From positions 248,001 to 312,000 of the forward strand of contig VGMW01000001.1 of assembly GCA_016866235.1 (NCBI GenBank): a stretch of 64,000 nucleotides of DNA, written 5' to 3'. Source of the DNA: Bacteroidota bacterium (GTDB lineage Bacteria > Bacteroidota > Bacteroidia > Cytophagales > Cyclobacteriaceae). The notes beneath the pieces were generated by a model. That model ran no database searches and was not told where the DNA came from. It saw nothing but the letters and a program-made list of their open reading frames with translations. How positions within the stretch are numbered: position 1 is the first letter of the stretch; every line of letters begins with the position of its first letter. A program made the translations under genes and the position numbers. Shown here one piece after another: positions 18,188 through 27,675 of this stretch.

Positions 18188-19891
18188 ATGAATAATATTA
18201 GGTTTTATTTTGGTTTTTGTAACAGGTGTAAAATTATTTTTTACTTGCTTATTATTAATTGGTCTGCTTTTGGTCAAGCTATTCCATTAAACCCAGGTTT
18301 TTTGCGTGATTATATCCGAAGGCAGCAAATTTTGGGTCACTCCGATAGCTTGGTTTCATTTTCGATTTTACCTTTGAACTTTAACAAGCACCCGGAGCTT
18401 CAAAAAAAATTTATTTCAGAGGAAAATTCTAAATCATTTAGAAGTTCTGATTCAATTCATTTTCAGTTTTACCCGGTAGTTTCAGAAAATCTTTGGAATT
18501 CGAGTCATCCTTATGGTGATAATCTTGGTTCTATGTTTTCTGGACGGGGATTTCAGACTAGGTTTACTTCTGGTGTTTTTGCTCAAAAGGGAAGTTTTAA
18601 TATTCAGTTCATGCCTGAACTGATCTTTGCAGAAAATAAATTCTTTGAACAATTTGCGCCTGATCTTCATCCGTATTTTTGGTACTATATGTCCGCTTGG
18701 TGGAATAAGATTGATCTGCCAACTAGGTTTGGAACTAAACATTTATTTAAATTCTTTCCTGGGCAGAGTAAGCTGGCTTTTCAATCAAAAAAATTTGAAT
18801 ACGCTCTTGGCACTCAAAATATTTGGTGGGGGCCTGCCAAGCGTAATTCCGTATTGATGGGTAATTCCTCTCCTGGCTTTCCCCACATTAGTTTTAAAAC
18901 GAAGGATCCGGTTCTGTCAAAAATCGGGTCTTTTGAAACTATGGTATTTTCAGGACTTTTATCAGACTCCAATCAAAAACCACCAAGTGAATTCTTTATT
19001 AAAAATATTTATGATAAAGTGTTTGTTCCAAGAAATAAGGAAAATCGTTATTTCACTGGATTTAACTTGGTATATCAGCCGCGTAGTTTAAACGGGCTTT
19101 TTTTTGGACTTTCAAGAACGTCTCAATTATACTTTAGTCAAATTAGTTCTGCCTGGAACTTAACACCTTTTTTTAATGGAGTAGCTGAAGACAATGTGAA
19201 TGCTGACCTTGTTCGGACTCAAAATCTAGCTTTAACATCTTTGTATTTCAGAATGCTGATGAAAAAATCTAATGCTGAATTTTATGGTGAGTTTGGAAGT
19301 CAAAATTCAAAACAAGGTGCTCTAGTTTGGCTTAGCCCATTCAGCTCTGGTCAAAAAATGTTTACGGTTGGTGTGAATAAAATTCTAAAAATTCGAGAGG
19401 ATTCTGGTATTAGCCTCGATTTTGAAACCAGTGAAAATGGATTGAGAGATAGGGCGTTAATTAGGAATAAGAGTAGCTTCTACACCCATAATATTATAAG
19501 ACAAGGCTATACGCATAGTGGTAGAATGCTAGGGGCAAATATTGGCCCGGGTGCCAATGTCCAATTTGCACAAGCTACATGGTTTGATGGTATTAATTCA
19601 ATTGGATTGTTTCTCGAAAGAAGAGTTCATAATAATGACTTTTATTATTTTTCTTATGAATTACCCTTTCCTGATTCACGGGGACACTGGGTTGATTTGA
19701 GCGCGGGGATTTCAGCTAATTTTGATTTTAAGAACATAATAGTTGGTTTATCTCTAACTGCTATTAAATCCTTTAACTATCAATGGGTTATTTTTATGAG
19801 ACCCGGAATTCCTTTTAGTGATGGGAGAGATGTAATGAATTACCATGCTTCATTAAGTATCCAATGGATGCTTTGGAAGGGTGTTAACTAA
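18188..19891 (+). CDS. Wzi-like capsule assembly outer-membrane protein (second of a tandem pair)
   Basis: This 567-residue protein has the same length as its upstream neighbour. A signal peptide (IIFYLLIINWSAFGQ) is followed by PLNPGFLRDYIRRQQILG, which aligns with the start of the first Wzi-like protein (PLGFFFGDEIPRTAQLLG). It has the equivalent signature IWWGPAKRNSVLMGNSSPGF. The two share motifs but are clearly diverged, so the duplication is old. It likely forms an outer-membrane barrel for polysaccharide attachment. Having two copies could serve two polymers or two linkage steps. It starts 10 bases after the first copy's stop. Confidence 0.78.
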   Translation: MNNIRFYFGFCNRCKIIFYLLIINWSAFGQAIPLNPGFLRDYIRRQQILGHSDSLVSFSILPLNFNKHPELQKKFISEENSKSFRSSDSIHFQFYPVVSENLWNSSHPYGDNLGSMFSGRGFQTRFTSGVFAQKGSFNIQFMPELIFAENKFFEQFAPDLHPYFWYYMSAWWNKIDLPTRFGTKHLFKFFPGQSKLAFQSKKFEYALGTQNIWWGPAKRNSVLMGNSSPGFPHISFKTKDPVLSKIGSFETMVFSGLLSDSNQKPPSEFFIKNIYDKVFVPRNKENRYFTGFNLVYQPRSLNGLFFGLSRTSQLYFSQISSAWNLTPFFNGVAEDNVNADLVRTQNLALTSLYFRMLMKKSNAEFYGEFGSQNSKQGALVWLSPFSSGQKMFTVGVNKILKIREDSGISLDFETSENGLRDRALIRNKSSFYTHNIIRQGYTHSGRMLGANIGPGANVQFAQATWFDGINSIGLFLERRVHNNDFYYFSYELPFPDSRGHWVDLSAGISANFDFKNIIVGLSLTAIKSFNYQWVIFMRPGIPFSDGRDVMNYHASLSIQWMLWKGVN

Positions 19892-19940
19892 AATCTTCCT
19901 TGGATAACATTGAATTCGGTAGTAAATTTGTCTTTAATGC

Positions 19941-20777
19941 TTGCAAGTGGATGATAAGAAAGCTTCTTTAACTGCTTCTGTTGTATTGTTTAAGACGAAT
20001 CCAACAGTTGTTAAGCGAATTATCGACTGTTTCGAACGATCATCCGTAAAGTCAAAGCTTTATTTAATCGATAATTCTCCGGATCGTTCCCTTGAATCCT
20101 TTTGTCAAAGAGATTTCTGCACTTACATCTTTTCTGGCAAAAATTTAGGTTATGGTAAAGCCAATAATTTGGCTATAAAGGAAATTCTTTATGACGCTAA
20201 GTATCATTTGGTTTGTAATCCAGATATATTTTTTGATGGTGATGTGCTTGAGCGTCTTATAGACTTTATGAATAAAGATGATTCTATAGGTCAAATCATG
20301 CCTCGCATACTTTATCCAGATGGGACAATTCAGCATTTGTGTAAGATGTTGCCTACGCCGATTGATTTATTTTTTAGGCGATTTGTACCTTGGTTGGGGG
20401 TTGCTAAAAAACGCAATCAGGATTATGAACTTCGGTCATCTGGATATAATAAGGTGATGAATGTCCCTTATTTGTCTGGATGTTTTATGTTCCTAAGAAC
20501 TTCGGCCCTCAAAAAAGTTGGCTTGTTTGAAGAGAAAATTCATCTCTATATAGAAGACGCTGATCTGACAAGAAGGATACATAAGTTTTTCAAAACAATT
20601 TTTCTACCAACCATCTCAGTCTATCATGATTATGGGAAAGGTTCGTATAAGTCAACCCGATTGACTTTATGGAATATCCATGGAGCGACAGTTTATTTTA
20701 ATAAGTGGGGATGGTTTAAGGACACAGAGCGCGACCAAATCAATCAGGAGTTGCGTGAATTATATTTATCAAATTGA
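19941..20777 (+). CDS. Glycosyltransferase family 2, rhamnosyltransferase-like
   Basis: The 278-residue frame starts at TTG 19941 or GTG 19947; no ATG is available in frame near the N-terminus. It carries LTASVVLFKTN, LYLIDNSPDRSLESF, the donor segment FSGKNLGYGKANNLAI, and the acidic site NPDIFFDGD. A later segment has SGCFMFLRTSALKKVGLFEE and IEDADLTRRIHK. These are the hallmarks of GT2 rhamnosyltransferase-like enzymes (WbbL/RfbN type). It would add one sugar, perhaps rhamnose or another deoxy sugar, to the repeat unit. Donor identity is inferred only weakly. Confidence 0.82.
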   Translation: MQVDDKKASLTASVVLFKTNPTVVKRIIDCFERSSVKSKLYLIDNSPDRSLESFCQRDFCTYIFSGKNLGYGKANNLAIKEILYDAKYHLVCNPDIFFDGDVLERLIDFMNKDDSIGQIMPRILYPDGTIQHLCKMLPTPIDLFFRRFVPWLGVAKKRNQDYELRSSGYNKVMNVPYLSGCFMFLRTSALKKVGLFEEKIHLYIEDADLTRRIHKFFKTIFLPTISVYHDYGKGSYKSTRLTLWNIHGATVYFNKWGWFKDTERDQINQELRELYLSN

Positions 20778-20922
20778 TTTTCTTTTTAGTTAGAATTTAT
20801 AATAGCAGTCCGCTTCGTGTCGGCTTTATATAGTTTTCTTAACTCGATGCTTTATGATATTTTTAGCACTGTCTTAAATATTTCCTAGAGAATCTGTTTT
20901 AATAATCAATAAAAGCTTTAGA

Positions 20923-22179
20923 GTGAGTAGAAGACTGGTCTTGCGGAATTTCTTTGCGCTCTCAGGTGTCCAAATTGTAAATTATTTGGTCCCAATTGTA
21001 GTGGTTCCCCTTTCCTTGAAAATAGTTGGTTTGGAACAGTTTGGTCGCGTTGTATTACTGCAATCAATAATTTGGATTCTTACCTCGGTTGTAGAGTATG
21101 GATTTCCTGTTTCAGGCGCAAGGCAGATTGCATGGCTTGAATCGAAAATTGATGGCTTGTCGAAAATAGTAAGCCACATAATGTTAGCCCGATTATACTT
21201 TTTTATCGCTGTAGGTGTTATTATGATTTTGGCAACGTTACCTATTTATAGAAATTGGTTATCTACAACTGAGTTGATGGTTGTTATGCTTGGGATATTA
21301 GGGAACACGATTAATCCCTCTTGGTTTCACCACGGAATTCAAAGGATGGAGTTCATTGCGTTTTGGAATGCTATTTCCAAAGTCGTCTATTTAATTGCTA
21401 TCATTTTTCTGGTCAGAGCGCCTTCAGATTACTTACTAATTATTGGACTTTACGGATTGATTAATGTTTTAGTCTCAGGGGTGATTTTACGATTCATCTA
21501 TAGTAGGTATGAACTGACTTTTCTTTGGCCAACATGGTATGATATAAAATATCAATTTAAAATTGCTTTACCGCTATTTGTGCCCAGTATTGGATCAGCT
21601 ATTATTATCGGTGCTAATCCAATAGTTTTATTTCTTTTTAGTTCAGGTCAGAATTTAGGTGAATTTGGAGTGGTTGAAAAAGTGTCTATTGCTTTTTGGC
21701 AGATTGCAAGTTCTTTTAATCAGGCTACTTTTCCTCAAGTTTGTAAACTTGCCTCATGCAATTCTTCTGCATTTGATTATAAGCGATTCTATTTTAGGAT
21801 TTATTTACCATTTATAATCATTTTTCTCTCAGCTATTACCCTGATTAGCTTTTTTAATCACGAAGTTATTAGTTTAATATTTGGGTTAAACAATGAAATT
21901 GCTGATGGGATGTTGATCAAGATAATCTGGGTCCCATTTTTAATTGCTCTAAATATTCCGGCAAATCAAATGTTGTTGGCCTTTTCGATAGACGGTGTTT
22001 ACAATAAAATATTTTTGCTCACACTTATAATTTATCTCATTTCGGGAATCTTCCTTACAATAAATTACTCGGCGGATGGCACAATAGCGGCAATGATAAT
22101 TACACAGTTCTGTCTGACTGCTTTATTGTATTTGGGTTTTTACCAATTTACATTCCTTAATTTTCGAAACAATCGATGA
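20923..22179 (+). CDS. wzx: Oligosaccharide flippase, Wzx/RfbX-like (MOP superfamily)
   Basis: The 418-residue protein starts at GTG 20923. It has about twelve hydrophobic segments. The N-terminus, LVLRNFFALSGVQIVNYLVPIVVVPLSLKIVG followed by EQFGRVVLLQSI, matches the first helices of RfbX-type flippases. These move undecaprenyl-linked repeat units from the cytoplasmic to the periplasmic leaflet for Wzy. A 145-base gap separates it from the previous gene, the second largest break in the right half of the locus, but no promoter could be named. It is the only flippase in the window. Confidence 0.85.
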   Translation: MSRRLVLRNFFALSGVQIVNYLVPIVVVPLSLKIVGLEQFGRVVLLQSIIWILTSVVEYGFPVSGARQIAWLESKIDGLSKIVSHIMLARLYFFIAVGVIMILATLPIYRNWLSTTELMVVMLGILGNTINPSWFHHGIQRMEFIAFWNAISKVVYLIAIIFLVRAPSDYLLIIGLYGLINVLVSGVILRFIYSRYELTFLWPTWYDIKYQFKIALPLFVPSIGSAIIIGANPIVLFLFSSGQNLGEFGVVEKVSIAFWQIASSFNQATFPQVCKLASCNSSAFDYKRFYFRIYLPFIIIFLSAITLISFFNHEVISLIFGLNNEIADGMLIKIIWVPFLIALNIPANQMLLAFSIDGVYNKIFLLTLIIYLISGIFLTINYSADGTIAAMIITQFCLTALLYLGFYQFTFLNFRNNR

Positions 22180-22186
22180 TTTAGAA

Positions 22187-23158
22187 ATGGATGTTTTTAA
22201 ATGTATAGTTTGCGACGGCTCATTTCATGAAGTGGATTTGATTGTTTCCGAAAAAATGTTTGGGTTGAGTGGTGTGTTTAAGTATAAAAAATGTTTGAAA
22301 TGCAACACGTTACAACTCACCAATCCACCTAATTCCTTAGAGCGCTTCTATCCTGATACTTATTATAGCTTGACTGAGAAGGTGACTAATAGAAATAAAA
22401 TTAGCAATTGGCTTCGATTTCAACGTGATACATTTGAATTGGGTCGCTTTTCACTATCAGGAGCTGTCGCCACCATTTTAGTTCCTAACCTATCCTTCAG
22501 GTATTTTCGAAGTATGACTAATATAAGCCGAGCATCACGAATTCTGGATGTTGGATGTGGAAGCGGTCAGTTTTTGTATAATCTAAAAGCACATGGTTTT
22601 AAGTCATTGACTGGAATTGATCCTTATATGTTGGATCGGAAAACTACTGAAGTAACTGGTGGCCTTAATTTGTGGGCAAAAGAACTTCATCAAATTAATG
22701 AGACCTATAATTTACTAATCTTTAACCATGTATTTGAGCATCTACCTAATCCCAATAAGACTTTACTTGATGCCAAAAAGTGTATCCCGATTGGTGGATA
22801 CATACTGATTCGTGTTCCTTTATCAGATTCTTTTGCTTATGCTAAGTACTCCGAAAATTGGGTTCAACTTGATGCCCCCAGACATTACGTTCTTTACACT
22901 AGGCGTGCTCTGATAGATTTGTTTTCTAAGCACGGATTTTTGTGTTTAAAGCAGGATGATGATTCTAGTGACTTTCAATTTTGGGGTAGTATTTTATATC
23001 AGGCAAATGAAAAATTAAGCCCTTATATTTCGAATAAAACCGCGGTTCTCAATTATTTTGGAAGGATAAGGTTGCTGTATTTTAAAATGTTGTCTCGCTT
23101 ATTAAATATATTTGGAAGAGGGGATCAGGGAATTTTCCTTTTCCAACGTATAGCCTAG
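22187..23158 (+). CDS. Class I SAM-dependent methyltransferase with N-terminal zinc-ribbon-like Cys pairs
   Basis: The 323-residue protein has CIVCDG at residues 6-11 and CLKCNT near residue 40, a likely zinc ribbon seen in many sugar methyltransferases. The SAM-binding core is ILDVGCGSGQFLYNLKAHGF, followed by HVFEHLPNP and a later PRHYVLYTR. It probably methylates a sugar of the repeat unit or its nucleotide precursor, possibly also capping the chain. Target atom and sugar are unknown. It follows the flippase by 7 bases and touches the next gene's GTG. Confidence 0.8.
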   Translation: MDVFKCIVCDGSFHEVDLIVSEKMFGLSGVFKYKKCLKCNTLQLTNPPNSLERFYPDTYYSLTEKVTNRNKISNWLRFQRDTFELGRFSLSGAVATILVPNLSFRYFRSMTNISRASRILDVGCGSGQFLYNLKAHGFKSLTGIDPYMLDRKTTEVTGGLNLWAKELHQINETYNLLIFNHVFEHLPNPNKTLLDAKKCIPIGGYILIRVPLSDSFAYAKYSENWVQLDAPRHYVLYTRRALIDLFSKHGFLCLKQDDDSSDFQFWGSILYQANEKLSPYISNKTAVLNYFGRIRLLYFKMLSRLLNIFGRGDQGIFLFQRIA

Positions 23159-24093
23159 TGGATCGTTATAAGCATGATTTAACTATCATTATTCCATTTT
23201 TTTTTGGGAATAAGTCTTTACTTAAGCTTCTTAATTCCTTTGTAACCTCTGGGTTGTTCAATGAGGGTACTTTAGCTGTGGAATTGATTTTGGTTAATGA
23301 TTCTCCTCAAATTAGTGTTGGGGAGATCGAAGTAATATTAGAGTCTTTTTTTTGTTATTTCAGACGAACTGAAATAATTCAAAATAATATTAATGTAGGT
23401 GTAGCGGCAAGCCGCAACAAGGGCCTGGATTCTTCCACAGGTCAATGGATTTACATTATTGATCAGGACGATGAGGTGTTGCAGAGCTTTTCTCAGGTTG
23501 TTAGGAAGGCTTTAAAGGGTAATTTTGATTTTATTCTGATGAATGGGCTTTATTGTTTTGAGCTTTATAAATCAAAGACGCATCCAATTTATTTTTTTAA
23601 GCCTTTACTAAACCTTAGAAAATTAATTCGCGCTGAAATTATTCGATCACCCGGGCAGGTTTTGATTAAGAGGGAACTATTACGCAATCTAAAATTTCCT
23701 GAGCCGCCGGGTAAATTCTATGGTGCCGATGATCGCTTTTTTTGGATTATACTTTTTGCAGAATATCCTTTTTTAAAAGTATTATATGATGCAGGCTTTT
23801 CTTATAAGGCAAATATTCATCTTTCAAATACAGGGGCCGATTCAAAAAAATTATGGTTATCTTCCTTAAGTCTTTGGGATGATTTTGTTAGTAAATATAA
23901 CTTTAGTCAAAATGGCCTGGTCAATAGAAATATACTTCTGTTGAAATTTCGACTACGGCAATTTGACGGTATGACTATAAAAGATTTCTTCGTTGGTTTA
24001 TATGAATTTATAAGGCACTCCTGTGATTTAAATAAAATATTCAGATTTTGTTCCAAAAAAATTATTCAGTTGAAGTCTATCGCCTTGTTTTAA
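23158..24093 (+). CDS. Glycosyltransferase family 2
   Basis: The 311-residue protein starts at GTG 23158, the last base of the upstream TAG. It has an N-terminal LTIIIPFFFGNKSLLKLLNSF, the segment NNINVGVAASRNKGLD, and the acidic site IIDQDDEV, all GT2 features. A later AENRF-like region is replaced by FYGADDRFFWIILFAE. It would add a sugar to the polysaccharide repeat. It is slightly unusual in having a basic, membrane-prone C-terminal tail. Donor and linkage are not readable. Confidence 0.8.
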   Translation: MDRYKHDLTIIIPFFFGNKSLLKLLNSFVTSGLFNEGTLAVELILVNDSPQISVGEIEVILESFFCYFRRTEIIQNNINVGVAASRNKGLDSSTGQWIYIIDQDDEVLQSFSQVVRKALKGNFDFILMNGLYCFELYKSKTHPIYFFKPLLNLRKLIRAEIIRSPGQVLIKRELLRNLKFPEPPGKFYGADDRFFWIILFAEYPFLKVLYDAGFSYKANIHLSNTGADSKKLWLSSLSLWDDFVSKYNFSQNGLVNRNILLLKFRLRQFDGMTIKDFFVGLYEFIRHSCDLNKIFRFCSKKIIQLKSIALF

Positions 24094-24096
24094 AGA

Positions 24097-25215
24097 ATGT
24101 TAATCTCCAGAAATAGTTTGGTTTCTTCTTGTTTATGGATAATTGCATTATCGGCGAACTTTACAATTCATAATCTATTCGTAGTTCCGCCTGCCGTTAT
24201 TTTATTTCTATTAGGGTTAGTAGGCTTAGGACTATTTGCTAGTAAAGTGGTTCTAGATAGGACTATTTTCATACCAAGCTTAATAGCTGCATTATTTTTG
24301 GTTATTCAGCCTTTCCTGGGTGCGTCTATTGCTGGATTGTTGGGTGCTGTTTTAGCCATTTTGTACTATCCAATAATTGTTTCTTTTGGTTTCAGTCTTA
24401 CGAAGGAAAACTTAGAGAAGATTAGTTTGGTCTTTATAAAGTCTGGCGTTGTTGTATTATCGTCCGAAACAATTTGGAGGTTGTTGCATCCAGATCTCCG
24501 GTATCGCCAGTTTTTACGAATTGATGATACCCGTTGGATTTACATGTTTAAAATGAACAGCTTCATGTATTCTGATAGTAATATCACTGGGCTCCATTTA
24601 ATTGTTCTTATTTTCACCTTATTCTATCTCAAGTTTATTCTGAAGAAAAATTTCTTTTTCCTTCAATTTACCTTAATTGGCTTGCTCGTTTTAACTTTTT
24701 CCAGAGCTGCTTGGATTGCGTTTTTGGTTGGGATGATTTTTATCTTCTTCATTCGACGTCGTGGCTACCTTGCTCGATTTATAGTATTGGTTGCTTCTTT
24801 TATTGCACTGACAGCCATCTACTGGTTTTATTTAAGGCCAATTATTATTGGGGATTTCAGTTTTAGAGCAAAGTATAATATGATTGATCTTGTGATGTTT
24901 TATTTTTCTAAAGCTGGTATTGTAGATCTTTTGGTAGGGGTCGGATTTACAAACTCAATTCGTGAATTAGGCATTTATGCTCATAATATCTTTCTGGTGT
25001 ATTTTATGGAGACAGGCATAATAGGATTAATGCTATGGATTATCCTGCAGGTTCATTTAATTACCTCTTCCAAATTTTCTGTTTTAATATTAATGGTGCC
25101 TTTTTTTGTTGCCACATTGTCTGCTTCGGCAACTTTCATGCCTTATCTCTATACTGCAGTGGCCTTGATTTATCTGTGGAATAGAGGTAATGAAAGAATT
25201 GTTAAACATGATTAG
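24097..25215 (+). CDS. O-antigen ligase/polymerase family membrane protein
   Basis: The 372-residue protein has about ten membrane segments and the segment LVLTFSRAAWIAFLVGMIF, a pattern (SRAAW) common in PF04932 ligase/polymerase proteins. A large loop follows before HNIFLVYFMETGIIGLMLW, also typical. It could be a Wzy polymerase or a WaaL-like ligase joining the polymer to lipid A core. It is the second of three such proteins in the locus. Its end overlaps the next gene by 8 or 26 bases depending on that gene's start. Confidence 0.72.
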   Translation: MLISRNSLVSSCLWIIALSANFTIHNLFVVPPAVILFLLGLVGLGLFASKVVLDRTIFIPSLIAALFLVIQPFLGASIAGLLGAVLAILYYPIIVSFGFSLTKENLEKISLVFIKSGVVVLSSETIWRLLHPDLRYRQFLRIDDTRWIYMFKMNSFMYSDSNITGLHLIVLIFTLFYLKFILKKNFFFLQFTLIGLLVLTFSRAAWIAFLVGMIFIFFIRRRGYLARFIVLVASFIALTAIYWFYLRPIIIGDFSFRAKYNMIDLVMFYFSKAGIVDLLVGVGFTNSIRELGIYAHNIFLVYFMETGIIGLMLWIILQVHLITSSKFSVLILMVPFFVATLSASATFMPYLYTAVALIYLWNRGNERIVKHD

Positions 25216-26344
25216 TAAATCTAGAATCTTGTTTATTATTTCTACCCTCGATAGGGTTGGACCTACTAATGTTTTATTTAATCTTATAAGGTATTTAAAT
25301 CGTGATAAATTTGACTGTGCTGTTTTAACCCTTTCCCCTGAGAAGAAGAGTTCCAGACTATCTGATTTTATTTCTTTAGGGATACCCATTTTCCAGGTTA
25401 ATCAGAATAGATTCTTTTGGTTATTCAGCTCAGCGAGGATTCGAAAATTTATTAAATCATATAATCCTAAGATTTTACACAGTCACTCTTTTCGTGCTGA
25501 TTTTGAGATTTTTCGCTTACGTGGAAATCGATTGAGAATTGCTACACTCCACGCCGATCTAAAAGATAATTATTGTGATACCTATGGTTTGCTTGGTGGA
25601 TATTTACTAGCGCTTTTAAATTTTAAAGTGCTTAGAAATTTCGATTGGGTAGTTTCATGTTCAAAGCAACTTCATACTAAGTATATGATGGATTTTTCTA
25701 AGTCATTTATCTTTAATGGTATTGATGAAACAGAATTTTCAGTGCCCGGACCAGACCGGATTAATAGTCTTAAAAGTAAGTTGCTTATTCAAAGCGATAA
25801 AGTTATTTTCTTATTCATTGGGTCTTTTATTGACCGAAAGGATCCTGAGACTATAATTAGAGCATTTCAGGGGATGCAATTAAAAGAGCAATCACTTTTG
25901 ATTCTAGTGGGAGATGGTCTGTTGTATAGAATTCTACAGCGCCGATATCGCCACGAAAAGTTGATTGTATTTAGAAACTTTACAACAGGAATCAACGATT
26001 TCTTTTCAGTAGGTAATGTTTTGATTTCTGCTTCCAAATCTGAGGGTTTGCCAAATGTTGTATTAGAGGCGATTGGTACTGGAAACAACCTTCTCTTATC
26101 TAAAATTCAAGGTCATCTTGATATTATTGAAAATATCCAATGTGAATATGATCTTTTTGAAATTGGGGATGTAACAACCTTAACAGGTTTAATGGATAAA
26201 AGCGTTAAGTCCTTAATGGATACGGCATATGGCCGAAATAAGCAGGTTAGCTTGGGTTCTTTTACTGCTAGAAATATGGCTGAAAATTATGGTGATTTGT
26301 ATGAGCTTTTAATCAGGCAAAGATTTGGGTCAGCAGAAATCTGA
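25208..26344 (+). CDS. Glycosyltransferase family 4
   Basis: ATG 25208 gives 378 residues beginning MISKSRILFIISTLDRVGPTNVLFNL, the usual GT4 start; ATG 25190 would add 6 residues. The acceptor domain has ILHSHSFRADFEIF. The donor domain has FIGSFIDRKDPETIIRAF and the retaining GT4 Glu-x7-Glu pattern SKSEGLPNVVLEAIGTG. It transfers a sugar with retention of configuration at the cytoplasmic membrane face. Overlap with both neighbours indicates coupled translation. Confidence 0.87.
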   Translation: MISKSRILFIISTLDRVGPTNVLFNLIRYLNRDKFDCAVLTLSPEKKSSRLSDFISLGIPIFQVNQNRFFWLFSSARIRKFIKSYNPKILHSHSFRADFEIFRLRGNRLRIATLHADLKDNYCDTYGLLGGYLLALLNFKVLRNFDWVVSCSKQLHTKYMMDFSKSFIFNGIDETEFSVPGPDRINSLKSKLLIQSDKVIFLFIGSFIDRKDPETIIRAFQGMQLKEQSLLILVGDGLLYRILQRRYRHEKLIVFRNFTTGINDFFSVGNVLISASKSEGLPNVVLEAIGTGNNLLLSKIQGHLDIIENIQCEYDLFEIGDVTTLTGLMDKSVKSLMDTAYGRNKQVSLGSFTARNMAENYGDLYELLIRQRFGSAEI

Positions 26345-27611
26345 AATATTTGAAGAGGCTCTTATTATAAGTGCACTTTATCTTGGGCTATTGGTCCATA
26401 AAATATTTATTTGGCCAGTTGCAATTGTGCTGATATACCAAATCTTTAAAAATGGCTTTAAGCCTAGAAACAAATTTAATGGAGCTTTATACTTTTTTTT
26501 CTTTCCATGTTATATCGTTTTGCCTGGCTTAATAATTGATTTGTTGGGTGGTGAGTTTCTGAGTGGTCTAAAGCAAGCTGAGCCACGCATTATAATTATT
26601 ATCGTGATATTGGCTATGATTTACCTGCCCTATTTTAATGATCGAAATAAAAATATTCGATACTTTATTTGGATTGTTTTGGGAATGGTGATTTATTCTA
26701 TTTGGATTTCTTTTTACCAAGGTTTTATTTACAGAGGCGTGGTGATCCATCAATGGGATTATTTAAACACGGTCAAATTCTATAAGCTTTTTGATAATAC
26801 TGAATTTAATTGGGCCTTCCTATTTTATAAAAAACTTACCGAAACTGTGGGGTATGATCCACTTTATTTAGGCCTGATTATTTTTTTAGGAATTTTAGGA
26901 AGCGTGAGTTTGATTTTTTCCGGACAGCCAAGTAGTAAGTGCAAGTATATTTGGTATTTCACTTTGTTTGTATTCACAATTTATTTATGTCTTATTTCAG
27001 CTAAGGCTCCGCTTCTATTATTAATCCTATCCTCACTTATCTTTATTTGTTTCCGATTTAGAAAAGCATTCTCGGTCTTAAGTTTAAAAATATTTCTTCC
27101 TTTAATCATTTTATTAGGTTTTGGTTTTGCTTTAGTACCTGAATTCATATTCAGGATTAGGAATGAATCATTTCCGAATAATATTTCTATTGCTGATAAC
27201 CTCAGAAATGATTCTTTTAGCGATTCACGTATTTCTATTTGGAAGGTATCAAGCGAAATAGTCTGTAAGAAGCCAATTTCAGGTTTTGGGCTAGCGGGAG
27301 GCCGGCGATTTAGTGAATCCTATTTCCTGGAGAAGCAAATCCCTTATTATAATTCACATAGCGAGTGGTTGAATACCATTTTAACCTCGGGGATATTGGC
27401 ACTTGTGTTATGTCTTTTATCAATTATGTTTATTTCGCAGCATGTCTGGACAGCCCGGAGTGTTTATTTTATAGTAACCTGTTTGTCGATATTTTTGATC
27501 ATGTCAATTGAAAATTTATTTACTCGCTTTCATGGCTGTGTTTGGTATTCACTCACATTACTACTTTTTTTGCCTTGGGAGCATTACCTTAAGGCTAAAG
27601 GCTTTAACTAA
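26325..27611 (+). CDS. Polytopic membrane protein, O-antigen ligase/polymerase-like
   Basis: The 428-residue frame starts at TTG 26325, 20 bases inside the previous gene; no upstream ATG fits. About eleven membrane segments are seen. The segment NDSFSDSRISIWKVSSEIV followed by PISGFGLAGGRRFSESYF and NSHSEWLNTILTSGI is characteristic of PF04932 proteins, where Arg and His residues of this periplasmic loop matter for catalysis. It is the strongest ligase/polymerase candidate of the three in this locus. Whether it acts as Wzy or WaaL cannot be decided. Confidence 0.75.
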   Translation: MGQQKSEIFEEALIISALYLGLLVHKIFIWPVAIVLIYQIFKNGFKPRNKFNGALYFFFFPCYIVLPGLIIDLLGGEFLSGLKQAEPRIIIIIVILAMIYLPYFNDRNKNIRYFIWIVLGMVIYSIWISFYQGFIYRGVVIHQWDYLNTVKFYKLFDNTEFNWAFLFYKKLTETVGYDPLYLGLIIFLGILGSVSLIFSGQPSSKCKYIWYFTLFVFTIYLCLISAKAPLLLLILSSLIFICFRFRKAFSVLSLKIFLPLIILLGFGFALVPEFIFRIRNESFPNNISIADNLRNDSFSDSRISIWKVSSEIVCKKPISGFGLAGGRRFSESYFLEKQIPYYNSHSEWLNTILTSGILALVLCLLSIMFISQHVWTARSVYFIVTCLSIFLIMSIENLFTRFHGCVWYSLTLLLFLPWEHYLKAKGFN

Positions 27612-27675
27612 AGTATTTTAAGGCTAAGTTTGGTTAACTATAATTATTAGCTTTAACCTTTTGAATCACCTATAT

